In this document: one piece after another, positions 51,419 through 59,799 of the stretch
How the letters are laid out: the number at the start of each line of letters is the position of its first letter
Numbering within the stretch: position 1 is the stretch's first letter
DNA from: Roseovarius confluentis
GTDB lineage: Bacteria; Pseudomonadota; Alphaproteobacteria; Rhodobacterales; Rhodobacteraceae
Length of the DNA: 64,000 bases
Direction of reading: 5' to 3'
Assembly (NCBI RefSeq): GCF_002917925.1
Contig: NZ_PPFE01000004.1
Span: 1 to 64,000 of the forward strand
Notes under the pieces: model-generated
The model's database searches: none
Told to the model about the DNA's origin: nothing
What the model saw: the letters and a program-made list of their open reading frames with translations, nothing else
Position numbers and translations under genes: made by a program

Positions 51419-54058
51419 GTGAAATCAGGCGGCAGCACAGAGGGTGTAGACCTATCCGTTATCCTTACGGCTCATGACGAAACCCTGGTTTGCGGTCCGA
51501 CAGTGACCTCGGCCGACAGTGCCATCCGCGCGGCACAGGACGCGGGCATAACTGTTGAACGCATCATCGCCTTGGACCGGCCCACCTTGGCTGCGAAGCA
51601 ATGGTTTTCCCAGCACGCACTAGCCGACTGGTCGTGCCTTGAGTTCGATGAAGGCGACTTGGGCCGCGTCCGCAATGCGGTGCTACCTCATAGCCGCGGG
51701 AAGTTCGTTGCTTTCCTCGATGCCGACGATCTGTTTTCCGAAAACTGGTTGCGCGACGGCGTCATGATGCTGCGCGACGCCGCAACTGCCGGAAAACGCG
51801 CCATCGCCCATCCAGAGCTGAATTGGCTCTTTGACGGTGCGCATTCAGTCTACCTCAAACCTGCCCAGGATGAGGTCCTGTTCACGCCATGGCATTTTTA
51901 CGCCATGAACTACTATGACAGCTTGTGTCTGTGCCCGCGCGAGGCGCACTTGGAGCATCCTTATGTTCATCGCGATATCCCCAACGGCCTAAGCTATCAG
52001 GACTGGCAGTTTTCCATTGAGACCATGGCGGGCGGCTGGGAGCATCTTAGCGTTCCTGACACGATCATTTTCAAACGTCGCCGCGACGTCTCGCTGGTCA
52101 ATGAAAGTCGCAATCGGCGCGCGCTTGTGCGCCAGCTTGACCCTATGGCCATCGACAAAGTGGCATCGCTAGGCGGAACGGTGCCGCGTCAAGACGCTGA
52201 TCCCGACGCCGAGGCCCTAGCGTTTCCCGTTCAGGTTGCCGCCGATTTCAGCAGCCGAGCGTACCGGTTTTTTCGCGGCGCGGCCACCGAGACGCCTAGC
52301 AGGACAATGGGTGATGTTCCGCATTATGGCGCCGTTTTCGGGAAGCTGGTGTCAGATGCAACTGCGAGGAAGGGCTACATCCCACGAAGTATGCGGCGGC
52401 ACTACGACCTGGTCGCTGAAAACCTTGATGTTCCCTTTTACCTTGCAAGCAATCCCGACATTCGCGAACTCGGGGATATGGACCCCGTAGCGCATTATAT
52501 GCGCGCCGGTTGGAAAGAGGGGCGCGACCCGGCGCCATGGTTTACCACGCGGCTTTACCTGGAGCGGTATCCCGATGTGGCGCAACGCGGTGAAAATCCC
52601 TTTGTCCACTGGCTGACAACAGGTTGGAAAAACGGCTACACGCCGATTTTCATTCGCGATTTGGACACTGTCGCCGAAATTCTGGGTCTCACGCCGGAGC
52701 AGACAGTGGCCGCGTGGCGCGCGCGCTATGCTGATTTGCAAGAGCGTTTTACCCACGGTGCGCTTGGCGCGCAGGTCAAGGCGGCGGCAGAGCATGAGCC
52801 GCTTGTCGAACTCGCATGGATGGAAGCAATTCAGGTCAAGCTGCCACCGCTACATTCCAACGTGGTGTCCGCCCGTACCGCCAGCGTTTGGCGGCTTTCG
52901 CAGGCCGCAAACATGAGGCGTGCGCGCCACGTCATTTGTGTCAACCGGGCCAGATTTGGCGGGGCGGCGCGGATCGAGGGGCATCTGGCGCGCAGTCTTG
53001 CGGCGCGGGATGGCGCAGAGTCCGTTGTGGTGATCACGACCGATCGCGCCGGCCAGATGCCGAAAGGGAAGCTGCCCGAGGGGGTTCGGCATGTCGATTT
53101 TGCTGAGCTCACGCCCAAGGCCAGCCAAATCGAACGAGAACGCATACTTGCCGAATTCCTGCGCAGTTTGAACCCGGAAGCCGTTTTCAACGTCAATTCG
53201 CGACTGCTGTGGGATGCGTTGACGCCGTATGGAAAGGCACTTGCGGCGTCGATGCACATTTACGCCTGTCTGCTTTGCCCCGAACAAACGTTGCTTGGTC
53301 ACTGGACCGGTTATCCCCTGCGGCGGTTCTACAGGCACTTCGACCAGTTGACGGGCATCATTACCGACAGTCATCGTCTGGTTCAGGATCTGCGGTCACA
53401 ATATCTGTTGCCTGAGGACTGGTCGAAAAAGTTGCGGGTCCTGCCAAACCCGGTCGCCTCCAGCATTCCGATTGCCCGCCCTGCGGAGAACCCAAAGCCC
53501 AGGATATTCTGGGCCGGACGACTGGATCGCCAAAAGCGGCCGGATCTTTTGCGGGCGATCGCGGCGGCACTCCCCGAGGTAGACTTCCATGTCTGGGGCG
53601 AAAAGGTCATGGATGCGGAAGGGCTGCCTGATCCGCTGCCTTCGAACCTGACCGTGCACGCTCCGTATCTGCGATTTGCGGACCTGCCGATGGAAGAGGC
53701 GGATGTATGGCTTTACACGTCCGCCTGGGACGGAGTGCCTACAATGCTTTTGGAGGTTGCGATGACTGGTGTGCCGCTGATTGGGTCGGATGTGGGTGGC
53801 ACAACAGAGGTCCTGCGGTCAGGGTTGGCGACTGCCATGCCCAAGGACGCGGAGGTGAAAGACTGGGTCGCAGCCATCCGAAGTTTGCTGTCAGATCCTG
53901 TTACCGCTCGAGAAAACGCCAAAAGGCTTCGCGAGACGCTTTTGGCGGAGCGGTCTTCAGAAGAACACGCACGTGCTTTGGATGCGTTCTTAAAAGACAC
54001 GGCCCAAATGCGGCACGAGACCCCCCGGAACGACCCTGTTGAAGGCCCTTTGCCATGA
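51419..54058 (+). CDS. Fused GT2 - GT4 glycosyltransferase
   Basis: An 879-residue protein. Residues about 1-260 are GT2-like (VILTAHDETLVCGP, FLDADDLFSENWL, AHPELNWLFDG, IFKRRRDVS). A middle segment (HYMRAGWKEGRDPAPWF, LYLERYPDVAQRGENPFVHW) is typical of sugar-binding linkers. From about residue 500 comes GT-B family 4 with PRIFWAGRLDRQKRPDLLRA and TSAWDGVPTMLLEVAMTGVP, conserved catalytic Glu included. GTG 51419 is chosen because AGGAGGG lies just before it. The split counterpart is at 36626-39318. Coupled (ATGA) to the sulfotransferase downstream. Confidence 0.9.
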   Translation: MKSGGSTEGVDLSVILTAHDETLVCGPTVTSADSAIRAAQDAGITVERIIALDRPTLAAKQWFSQHALADWSCLEFDEGDLGRVRNAVLPHSRGKFVAFLDADDLFSENWLRDGVMMLRDAATAGKRAIAHPELNWLFDGAHSVYLKPAQDEVLFTPWHFYAMNYYDSLCLCPREAHLEHPYVHRDIPNGLSYQDWQFSIETMAGGWEHLSVPDTIIFKRRRDVSLVNESRNRRALVRQLDPMAIDKVASLGGTVPRQDADPDAEALAFPVQVAADFSSRAYRFFRGAATETPSRTMGDVPHYGAVFGKLVSDATARKGYIPRSMRRHYDLVAENLDVPFYLASNPDIRELGDMDPVAHYMRAGWKEGRDPAPWFTTRLYLERYPDVAQRGENPFVHWLTTGWKNGYTPIFIRDLDTVAEILGLTPEQTVAAWRARYADLQERFTHGALGAQVKAAAEHEPLVELAWMEAIQVKLPPLHSNVVSARTASVWRLSQAANMRRARHVICVNRARFGGAARIEGHLARSLAARDGAESVVVITTDRAGQMPKGKLPEGVRHVDFAELTPKASQIERERILAEFLRSLNPEAVFNVNSRLLWDALTPYGKALAASMHIYACLLCPEQTLLGHWTGYPLRRFYRHFDQLTGIITDSHRLVQDLRSQYLLPEDWSKKLRVLPNPVASSIPIARPAENPKPRIFWAGRLDRQKRPDLLRAIAAALPEVDFHVWGEKVMDAEGLPDPLPSNLTVHAPYLRFADLPMEEADVWLYTSAWDGVPTMLLEVAMTGVPLIGSDVGGTTEVLRSGLATAMPKDAEVKDWVAAIRSLLSDPVTARENAKRLRETLLAERSSEEHARALDAFLKDTAQMRHETPRNDPVEGPLP

Positions 54059-54885
54059 CCGTATCCACCACGACCCGATTGCCCGACTTCGTTGTTTTGG
54101 GGCAAGGCAAGGCAGGCACGTCGCTGATCTATAATGTTCTGGGGCAAAACCCGTCGATCGGCCTGTCCACGCCGAAAGAGCTGCATTTCTTTTCCGCTTG
54201 CTTTAAGCGGGGCGTGGACTGGTACAGTCAGCACTTTGCAGAGATTCCGGAGACGGCGGATCTCGTCGGAGAAGTTGCGCCGTCTTATCTGTCGGCGCAG
54301 GCGGTGAGGCGCCTTGCAAGTACGCTTGGGCGCGAGACCAAGGTAATTTTCGTGCTCCGGCGTCCGATTGAGCAGGCATATTCCCGGTATTTGCAGAACA
54401 TCTGCGCAGATCAGCGGCCCGGGCCGTTTCCCAAAAGCCCGCAAGCTCTGACAAGAAGGCTTGAAAACGTATATGACGCGCTGAGCGAGTGTTATCGTTT
54501 ATTCGATAGGAATAATATTCTGCCGCTGTCCTTCGAGATGGACGTTGCCGGCAGCGATCCGCAGTTCGAGAACCAAATCCTTGAATTCCTCGGTCTTCCG
54601 CCCGCCGACTTTTCGCGGCCTTTCATCCAGGGCAAAACAGTCAATCCGGGCGTCATGCCGCGCTATCTTTTCAGCCGCGACAAGGCCCTGACCTTGAGCG
54701 AAGGCCGCGAGACCTTTGTCTTGCCGCCCAACAACCTGGTATTCTGTGGACAGCAACGCAACAGTTGGGTCAAGGCCGATCCAAGCGTTGACGAGGTTCT
54801 TGACGCCATGAGCCGGCAAAGCAGCTGGACGCCGGGGCTGAGCGAGGAGGAATACGGCAGGCTGCAAAACGATGTTGTGCTTTAG
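54055..54885 (+). CDS. Sulfotransferase (glycan-type)
   Basis: A 276-residue sulfotransferase_1-type protein: 5'-PSB loop VLGQGKAGTSLIYNVL (residues 14-29), STPKELHFFS, VGEVAPSYL, and the 3'-phosphate segment VIFVLRRPIEQAYSRYLQNI. The C-terminal third is degenerate, as in glycan sulfotransferases. PAPS is the donor. It overlaps the fused GT2-GT4 stop by four bases, strongly suggesting that the glycan it builds is then sulfated. Confidence 0.86.
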   Translation: MTVSTTTRLPDFVVLGQGKAGTSLIYNVLGQNPSIGLSTPKELHFFSACFKRGVDWYSQHFAEIPETADLVGEVAPSYLSAQAVRRLASTLGRETKVIFVLRRPIEQAYSRYLQNICADQRPGPFPKSPQALTRRLENVYDALSECYRLFDRNNILPLSFEMDVAGSDPQFENQILEFLGLPPADFSRPFIQGKTVNPGVMPRYLFSRDKALTLSEGRETFVLPPNNLVFCGQQRNSWVKADPSVDEVLDAMSRQSSWTPGLSEEEYGRLQNDVVL

Positions 54886-55000
54886 GCATCGCAGCGTTTC
54901 GGGGATGCATTCGGGCTTGACCTGTCCCATTGGCGCAACCCCCCGCACGACATCATATACAACAGTGCTCCTCCACCTAAAACGCTTCTTCAAGAAGGGA

Positions 55001-55714
55001 ATGGGTCAAAACATGACGTCTGATCCAGCGATTGTGCCTGCGTTGAAAGGACGGAAGTTTTCCCGATCCTTGCATGTCTGTCGCAGGCTTGGACTGGTGT
55101 ATGTCAACAACCCCAAGGTCGCTTGTTCGACTATCAAGCTTACGCTGCAACGTACCGAACTTGACGCCCCGGATTACGAACCTGTCCGCTCGGTACATGC
55201 CCATGCGGAGTCGCCCTTGCTGACTTGGCCAGAGATCGAAGGCGAGGAAGACGAAGCTCTCGAGGGTCGGTTTATTTTTTCCTTTGTACGGCACCCGTTG
55301 GAGCGGTTGAGATCGGCTTATCTCAACAAGATCAAGCTGCGCCAGAAAAGAGGAAGATTCCGCGTTCAGGCCGGGTTCGATGCCAATGAAGTTCCCGACT
55401 TCGAAAGCTTCGTCAGGGCGGTCTGTGCGCAGCGTCCGCCGGAGCAAAATCCGCATTGGCGGCTGCAGGTGTTTAACCTGTCGCTCGGACGAATCGATTA
55501 TCATTTCATCGGAAGACTGGAACGATTCGCTACCGATTGGGCGGATTTGTCCGCGCAAACCGGTCTTCCGGCGCAAGCCAGCTTTGCCGGGAAAAGTTCG
55601 GCCAAACCGGAGAAGGAAGATCTGCACCTGTCTTCGGATGCTTTGGCCATCGTGCGCAAGGCCTATGCCTTGGATTTCGAGACATTGGGCTACACTCTTT
55701 ATCCGGACCAATAA
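55001..55714 (+). CDS. Sulfotransferase family 2-type protein
   Basis: A 237-residue protein with LVYVNNPKVACSTIKLTL (5'-phosphate loop) and FSFVRHPLERLRSAYLNKIK (3'-phosphate Arg-x-x-x-x-x-x-x-Ser), plus IDYHFIGRLERFATDW, as in carbohydrate sulfotransferases of the Sulfotransfer_2 family. ATG 55001, preceded by AAGAAGGGA, is favoured; ATG 55013 is possible. It follows another sulfotransferase in the same operon, which ends at the hairpin 55723-55760. Confidence 0.84.
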   Translation: MGQNMTSDPAIVPALKGRKFSRSLHVCRRLGLVYVNNPKVACSTIKLTLQRTELDAPDYEPVRSVHAHAESPLLTWPEIEGEEDEALEGRFIFSFVRHPLERLRSAYLNKIKLRQKRGRFRVQAGFDANEVPDFESFVRAVCAQRPPEQNPHWRLQVFNLSLGRIDYHFIGRLERFATDWADLSAQTGLPAQASFAGKSSAKPEKEDLHLSSDALAIVRKAYALDFETLGYTLYPDQ

Positions 55715-55722
55715 TGATTGGC

Positions 55723-55760
55723 CCGAAAAACGAGCAACAATACGCCGTGCTGTTTTTCGG
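55723..55760 (+). terminator. Terminator-like hairpin after the sulfotransferase operon
   Basis: CCGAAAAAC (55723-55731) pairs perfectly with GTTTTTCGG (55752-55760), and AGCA/TGCT can extend the stem inside the loop. CGTCTTTTGA follows. It lies 8 bases after the stop and is the likely end of the transcript begun at 51419. Confidence 0.6.
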
Positions 55761-55864
55761 CGTCTTTTGAACGGGTGCTGAGGGTTTTAATCTTGTCGCA
55801 ATCCTGTTTATAGGACTCCAGACAGCGCGACATCACTTCTTATCAAACGAACGGGTAAAATATC

Positions 55865-57028
55865 ATGAAGGTAATCATTCTCGGCGGCGACGGCTTTTGC
55901 GGCTGGCCCAACGCACTTTACCTGTCGCGTCGTGGACATGACGTCACAATCGTGGACAACCTCTCTCGCCGTGAGATCGACTTGGAACTGGAGGTCGACA
56001 GCCTGACCCCCATCCGACCCATCGGAGAGCGGCTGCGGGTGTGGAAAGAACTGACCGGTAACGAGATCAAGTTCTACAACTTCACGGTTGGCGAACACTA
56101 CCACCGGCTCTTGACGCTGATCCAGGATGAAAAGCCTGACGCGATCATTCACTTCGCCGAACAGCGTGCTGCGCCCTATTCAATGAAATCGGCCTCGCAT
56201 AAGCGCTATACCGTCAATAACAACATCAATGCCACCAACGACGTGCTTGCCGCGATTGTGGAGTCGGGTCAGGATGTTCACTTGATCCACCTGGGAACGA
56301 TGGGTGTCTACGGTTACGGCACCGCGGGTATGAAGATTCCCGAAGGTTACTTGACGGTGAAGATTGATACGCCCGAGGGCGAAACGGAAACCGAGATTCT
56401 GTACCCGACCAATCCCGGTTCGATCTATCACATGACGAAAAGCCAGGATCAGTTGTTGTTCGCGTTCTACAACAAAAACGACGGCGTGAAGGTGACCGAC
56501 CTGCATCAGGGCATCGTTTGGGGCACCCAGACCGACGATACCAAGATGGATGAAAGGCTGATCAACCGCTTTGATTACGATGGCGACTATGGCACCGTTC
56601 TCAATCGCTTCATCATGCAGGCAGCCGTCAAATACCCGATGACAGTGCATGGTACCGGCGGACAGACCCGTGCGTTCATCCATATTCAGGATACGTGCCG
56701 TTGCATCGAACTGGCACTCAACAACCCGCCGCAGGCGGGTGAGCGTGTCAACATCCTCAATCAGATGACCGAAACCCATCGGGTACGGGAACTTGCCGAG
56801 ATGATCGAAAACATGATGGGGGCGGAGATCGCGTATTTGGAAAATCCTCGCAACGAGGCGGCGGAGAACGACCTTTTTGTGGCAAATGACCGGTTTCTCG
56901 GCCTGGGACTTGAGCCGATCAAGCTCGATTCTGCCCAAGGTATTGTGCAGGAAGTTCACGAGATCGCCGAGAAATACGCGGATCGCTGCGATCGCTCCAA
57001 GATCCCTTGCGTTTCGACCTGGCGTTGA
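55865..57028 (+). CDS. sqdB: UDP-sulfoquinovose synthase
   Basis: A 387-residue SDR with SQD1/SqdB signatures: VIILGGDGFCGWPNALYLSR, VDNLSRREIDLELEVDSLTP, FAEQRAAPYSMKSASHKRYT, TMGVYGYGTAGMKIPEGY, YHMTKSQDQLLFAFYNKN and GIVWGTQTDDT. It joins UDP-glucose and sulfite to give UDP-sulfoquinovose, the sulfolipid precursor. Sulfolipid transferase genes are not seen next to it; it stands among glycosyl- and sulfotransferases. CysH at 32646 could provide sulfite. A separate upstream region of about 100 bases precedes it. Confidence 0.95.
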   Translation: MKVIILGGDGFCGWPNALYLSRRGHDVTIVDNLSRREIDLELEVDSLTPIRPIGERLRVWKELTGNEIKFYNFTVGEHYHRLLTLIQDEKPDAIIHFAEQRAAPYSMKSASHKRYTVNNNINATNDVLAAIVESGQDVHLIHLGTMGVYGYGTAGMKIPEGYLTVKIDTPEGETETEILYPTNPGSIYHMTKSQDQLLFAFYNKNDGVKVTDLHQGIVWGTQTDDTKMDERLINRFDYDGDYGTVLNRFIMQAAVKYPMTVHGTGGQTRAFIHIQDTCRCIELALNNPPQAGERVNILNQMTETHRVRELAEMIENMMGAEIAYLENPRNEAAENDLFVANDRFLGLGLEPIKLDSAQGIVQEVHEIAEKYADRCDRSKIPCVSTWR

Positions 57029-57050
57029 AACGCATCGGTCAGGGCGGGCA

Positions 57051-57072
57051 GGCGCCTTTCTTCGAAGGCGTC
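57051..57072 (+). terminator. Hairpin after sqdB
   Basis: GGCGCCTT (57051-57058) and AAGGCGTC (57065-57072) pair through eight positions (one G-T) around TCTTCG, 22 bases past the sqdB stop, followed by TGTTACTT. It is a plausible weak terminator before the GT2 gene. Confidence 0.45.
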
Positions 57073-57147
57073 TGTTACTTGTCGTGGGTCTGACTTTACG
57101 TGCCGCCTGCATCCCCACACTGGGTCGAATAATGCCGGAGGCGCGTC

Positions 57148-58146
57148 ATGCATTATAAGCGGCGCACAGAAGCAAGATTTTGCGACGCGCTTTCGGTGAT
57201 CATTCCATGCTACAACCCTGATCCAGACCGGTTGTATGCCTGTCTGGAGAGCCTTGCGGCTGTATACCCCGCGCCGGAGATCGTCATGGTCGATGACGGG
57301 TGTGACGAACCTCTTACAAGCGCGCTGCGCCTGCCTGAGGGACTTGGCCAACCGCGTATCCTGCGACATGCGATCAATCGTGGTCCGCTCGACGCTCGGC
57401 GCAGCGGGCTACTCGAGGCAACCCGGCCGTATATCCATTTCGTCGATGCGGACGATCTGGTGGATGTCGCTCTCTATCGCGCCCTGTCGGGGCGTGACCG
57501 ACTGCCTGATATCCTGACATTCCGGGCCCTGAATCAGTTGGAGGATGGCAGCGAAACTTCGAGAGGGCAGCCCGAGACGGACCACACGCTGTTGCAGCGC
57601 GCCGAGCGCGTGGAAAGCTTCTTTGGCTTTCGCTATCTGTTTTCCGTGTGGAACAAGATCTACACGCGCGAACTGGCCATAAAGGTACATGCCAACCTGC
57701 CGACTATGCTGGACCTCCGGTTTGGCGAGGATTTTGTCTTTAACGCCTACGCTTTTTGGCTGGCAGAGAGCCATGAACACGTGGAAACTGTGGGCTACAG
57801 GTACTGTCAGCACGCCGCCCAGGTCAGCGCGTCTGCGTCCCAGGAGAAGATGCAGCAAAGGTTGATCGCGGACCAGACGACGTCGATGACAACCGTTTTG
57901 GAATTTCTACTGGCTCAGGAGCCGGGAAAAGACCGTGACACAGCAGTGCACGCATTTTCCGTGCGCGAATACCATGCCACGATGCGGTTGCTACAGAACA
58001 CGCTTGGAGTCACACAGGCAACGCAGATTGACGAGGTCGCGCATTTGATGGACGCCCGTCTTGCGGTCTTTGCCCCCTGGGCGCGCGAGATCCTGCGGCA
58101 GCGGGAAAGAGCCGACGGCCTTCAGGCCCGAATTGCCGATCGTTAG
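57148..58146 (+). CDS. Family-2 glycosyltransferase
   Basis: A 332-residue GT-A enzyme: LSVIIPCYNPDPDRLYACLE, IVMVDDGCDEPLT, RGPLDARRSGLLEATRPYIH, FVDADDLVDVALYRAL (metal site) and VWNKIYTRELAIKVH. GCCGGAGGC gives a good ribosome site for ATG 57148. The C-terminal third is helical. It belongs to the group making capsule or O-antigen side chains; sugar unknown. It lies between sqdB and manC on the same strand. Confidence 0.88.
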   Translation: MHYKRRTEARFCDALSVIIPCYNPDPDRLYACLESLAAVYPAPEIVMVDDGCDEPLTSALRLPEGLGQPRILRHAINRGPLDARRSGLLEATRPYIHFVDADDLVDVALYRALSGRDRLPDILTFRALNQLEDGSETSRGQPETDHTLLQRAERVESFFGFRYLFSVWNKIYTRELAIKVHANLPTMLDLRFGEDFVFNAYAFWLAESHEHVETVGYRYCQHAAQVSASASQEKMQQRLIADQTTSMTTVLEFLLAQEPGKDRDTAVHAFSVREYHATMRLLQNTLGVTQATQIDEVAHLMDARLAVFAPWAREILRQRERADGLQARIADR

Positions 58147-58278
58147 TGTTCGCGCCAGGAACACGTTCTACGATTGGGGTGGCATTCAGCCTCGCCCATT
58201 CGCTAAGAACAGAGATGTTTACATACGACCGGCCTGGGTCAGGCTGGGCTGACATGAAACGAAACGAGGATCACGGCC

Positions 58279-59718
58279 ATGCCAAATGTCACTCCTGTTA
58301 TACTTTCCGGCGGCTCTGGGACTCGGCTTTGGCCGCTCTCGCGCAAGGGGCATCCTAAGCAATTCACCTCGCTTATCGGCCAAACCTCGCTGTTTCAGCA
58401 GGCGGCGACGCGGCTTTCGGGACCTGGCTTTGAACCGCCCATCGTCATCACTCATGCCGATTTTCGGTTCGTCGTGCTTGATCAACTCAGGGACATCGAA
58501 GTTGATCCGGGGCTTGTGCTGATTGAGCCCGAGGGGCGCAACACGGCGCCCGCGGTGTTGGCGGCCACGTTGGCCGCGCTTGCCGAAGATCCGGACGCGG
58601 TTCTGCTTGTGGCGCCTTCGGACCATGTCATTCCCGATGCGCCAGCCTTTCGTGACGCCGTGACACGCGGGCTTGAAGCGGTCGAGGAGGGTCGGCTAGT
58701 GACATTCGGGATCGAACCGGACCGGGCCGAGACCGGCTATGGCTATCTTGAACTGAACTCTGTCCCTGATCAGGACGGCAGACCCGAAGAGCTCAAGCGT
58801 TTCGTGGAAAAGCCCGATGCGGATCGGGCCGAGCAGATGCTGGCCGCTGGAAATTACCTTTGGAACGCCGGCATCTTTCTTTTTGCCGCAAAAGACATGA
58901 AGGCCGCGTTTGAAGCTTATGCGCCCGACCTGCTGGCGCCGGTCACCGCCGCGGTCGAGCAGGCGGAATCCGATCTGGGTTTTGTGCGTCTGGCACCTGA
59001 TACTTGGGCGCAGGCCGACGATATCTCGATCGATTACGCGGTGATGGAAAAGGCCGACGCCCTGTCTGTCGTCCCGTACCGGGCCGGCTGGTCTGATCTG
59101 GGAAGTTGGGAAGCGGTGGCCCGCGAGATGGGCCAGGACGAAGAGGGCATCGCCGCCGAAGGGCCAGTGACGGCCATTGACTGCAAGGATGTCATGTTGC
59201 GTGCCGAGGATCCCGATCAGGAACTGGTGGCAGTAGGTGTCAGCGACCTCTTGGTCGTCGCGATGAAGGACGCGGTTCTCGTGGCGGATCCTGCCCGTGC
59301 CCAGGACGTCAAGCTGGCCGTATCGACGCTGAAGGAAAAAGGCGCGCGCCAGGGTGAGCTTTTCGCCATGGATCACCGCCCGTGGGGGCATTTCGAGACC
59401 TTGGCGGCAGGTGACAGGTTTCAGGTCAAGCGTATCGTCGTCAAACCCGGCGCGCAATTGTCCCTGCAAAGCCACCATCATCGGTCTGAACACTGGATTG
59501 TCGTGGCCGGTACGGCACGTGTCACCATCGGTGACGAAGTGCAACTCGTGACTGAGAACCAGTCGGTGTACATCCCGCTTGGGATGAAACATCGGATGGA
59601 GAATCCGGGGAAGGTGCCGATGATCCTGATAGAAGTGCAAACCGGCACGTATCTGGGGGAGGATGACATCGTACGATTTGATGACATCTATGCGCGCGGC
59701 CAAGGCGCGAAAGGGTAG
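58279..59718 (+). CDS. manC: Mannose-1-phosphate guanylyltransferase / mannose-6-phosphate isomerase
   Basis: A 479-residue bifunctional type II enzyme. GMP domain: ILSGGSGTRLWPLSRKGHPK, LIEPEGRNTAPAVLAATLA, RFVEKPDADRAEQML and YLWNAGIFLF. C-terminal PMI cupin: DHRPWGHFETLAAGDRFQVK, QLSLQSHHHRSEHWIVVAGT (His metal ligands) and YIPLGMKHRMENPGKVPMIL. It provides GDP-mannose for gmd/fcl and for mannosylation. The integrase relic begins two bases after its stop. Confidence 0.96.
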   Translation: MPNVTPVILSGGSGTRLWPLSRKGHPKQFTSLIGQTSLFQQAATRLSGPGFEPPIVITHADFRFVVLDQLRDIEVDPGLVLIEPEGRNTAPAVLAATLAALAEDPDAVLLVAPSDHVIPDAPAFRDAVTRGLEAVEEGRLVTFGIEPDRAETGYGYLELNSVPDQDGRPEELKRFVEKPDADRAEQMLAAGNYLWNAGIFLFAAKDMKAAFEAYAPDLLAPVTAAVEQAESDLGFVRLAPDTWAQADDISIDYAVMEKADALSVVPYRAGWSDLGSWEAVAREMGQDEEGIAAEGPVTAIDCKDVMLRAEDPDQELVAVGVSDLLVVAMKDAVLVADPARAQDVKLAVSTLKEKGARQGELFAMDHRPWGHFETLAAGDRFQVKRIVVKPGAQLSLQSHHHRSEHWIVVAGTARVTIGDEVQLVTENQSVYIPLGMKHRMENPGKVPMILIEVQTGTYLGEDDIVRFDDIYARGQGAKG

Positions 59719-59719
59719 C

Positions 59720-59778
59720 TTTCTTGTTCAGGGCGCCGCCTGTTGAGTTGGGAAACAAGTATCGGTTTCGTGCATGTT
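59720..59778 (-). pseudogene. Relic of a P4-type integrase gene
   Basis: This intergenic stretch resembles 1220-1278 inside the integrase gene: about 50 of 59 bases match, including GAGTTGGGAAACAAGTAT. On the minus strand it reads KHARNRYLFPNSTGGALNK; the integrase reads KHSRNGYLFPNSTGGPLNK. Nothing else of an integrase remains, and there is no start codon or ribosome site. Reading frame and motif are conserved but bases differ, so it stems from a related, not identical, recombinase. Confidence 0.85.
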
Positions 59779-59799
59779 TTGGACTGACCCGAAAAGGTT

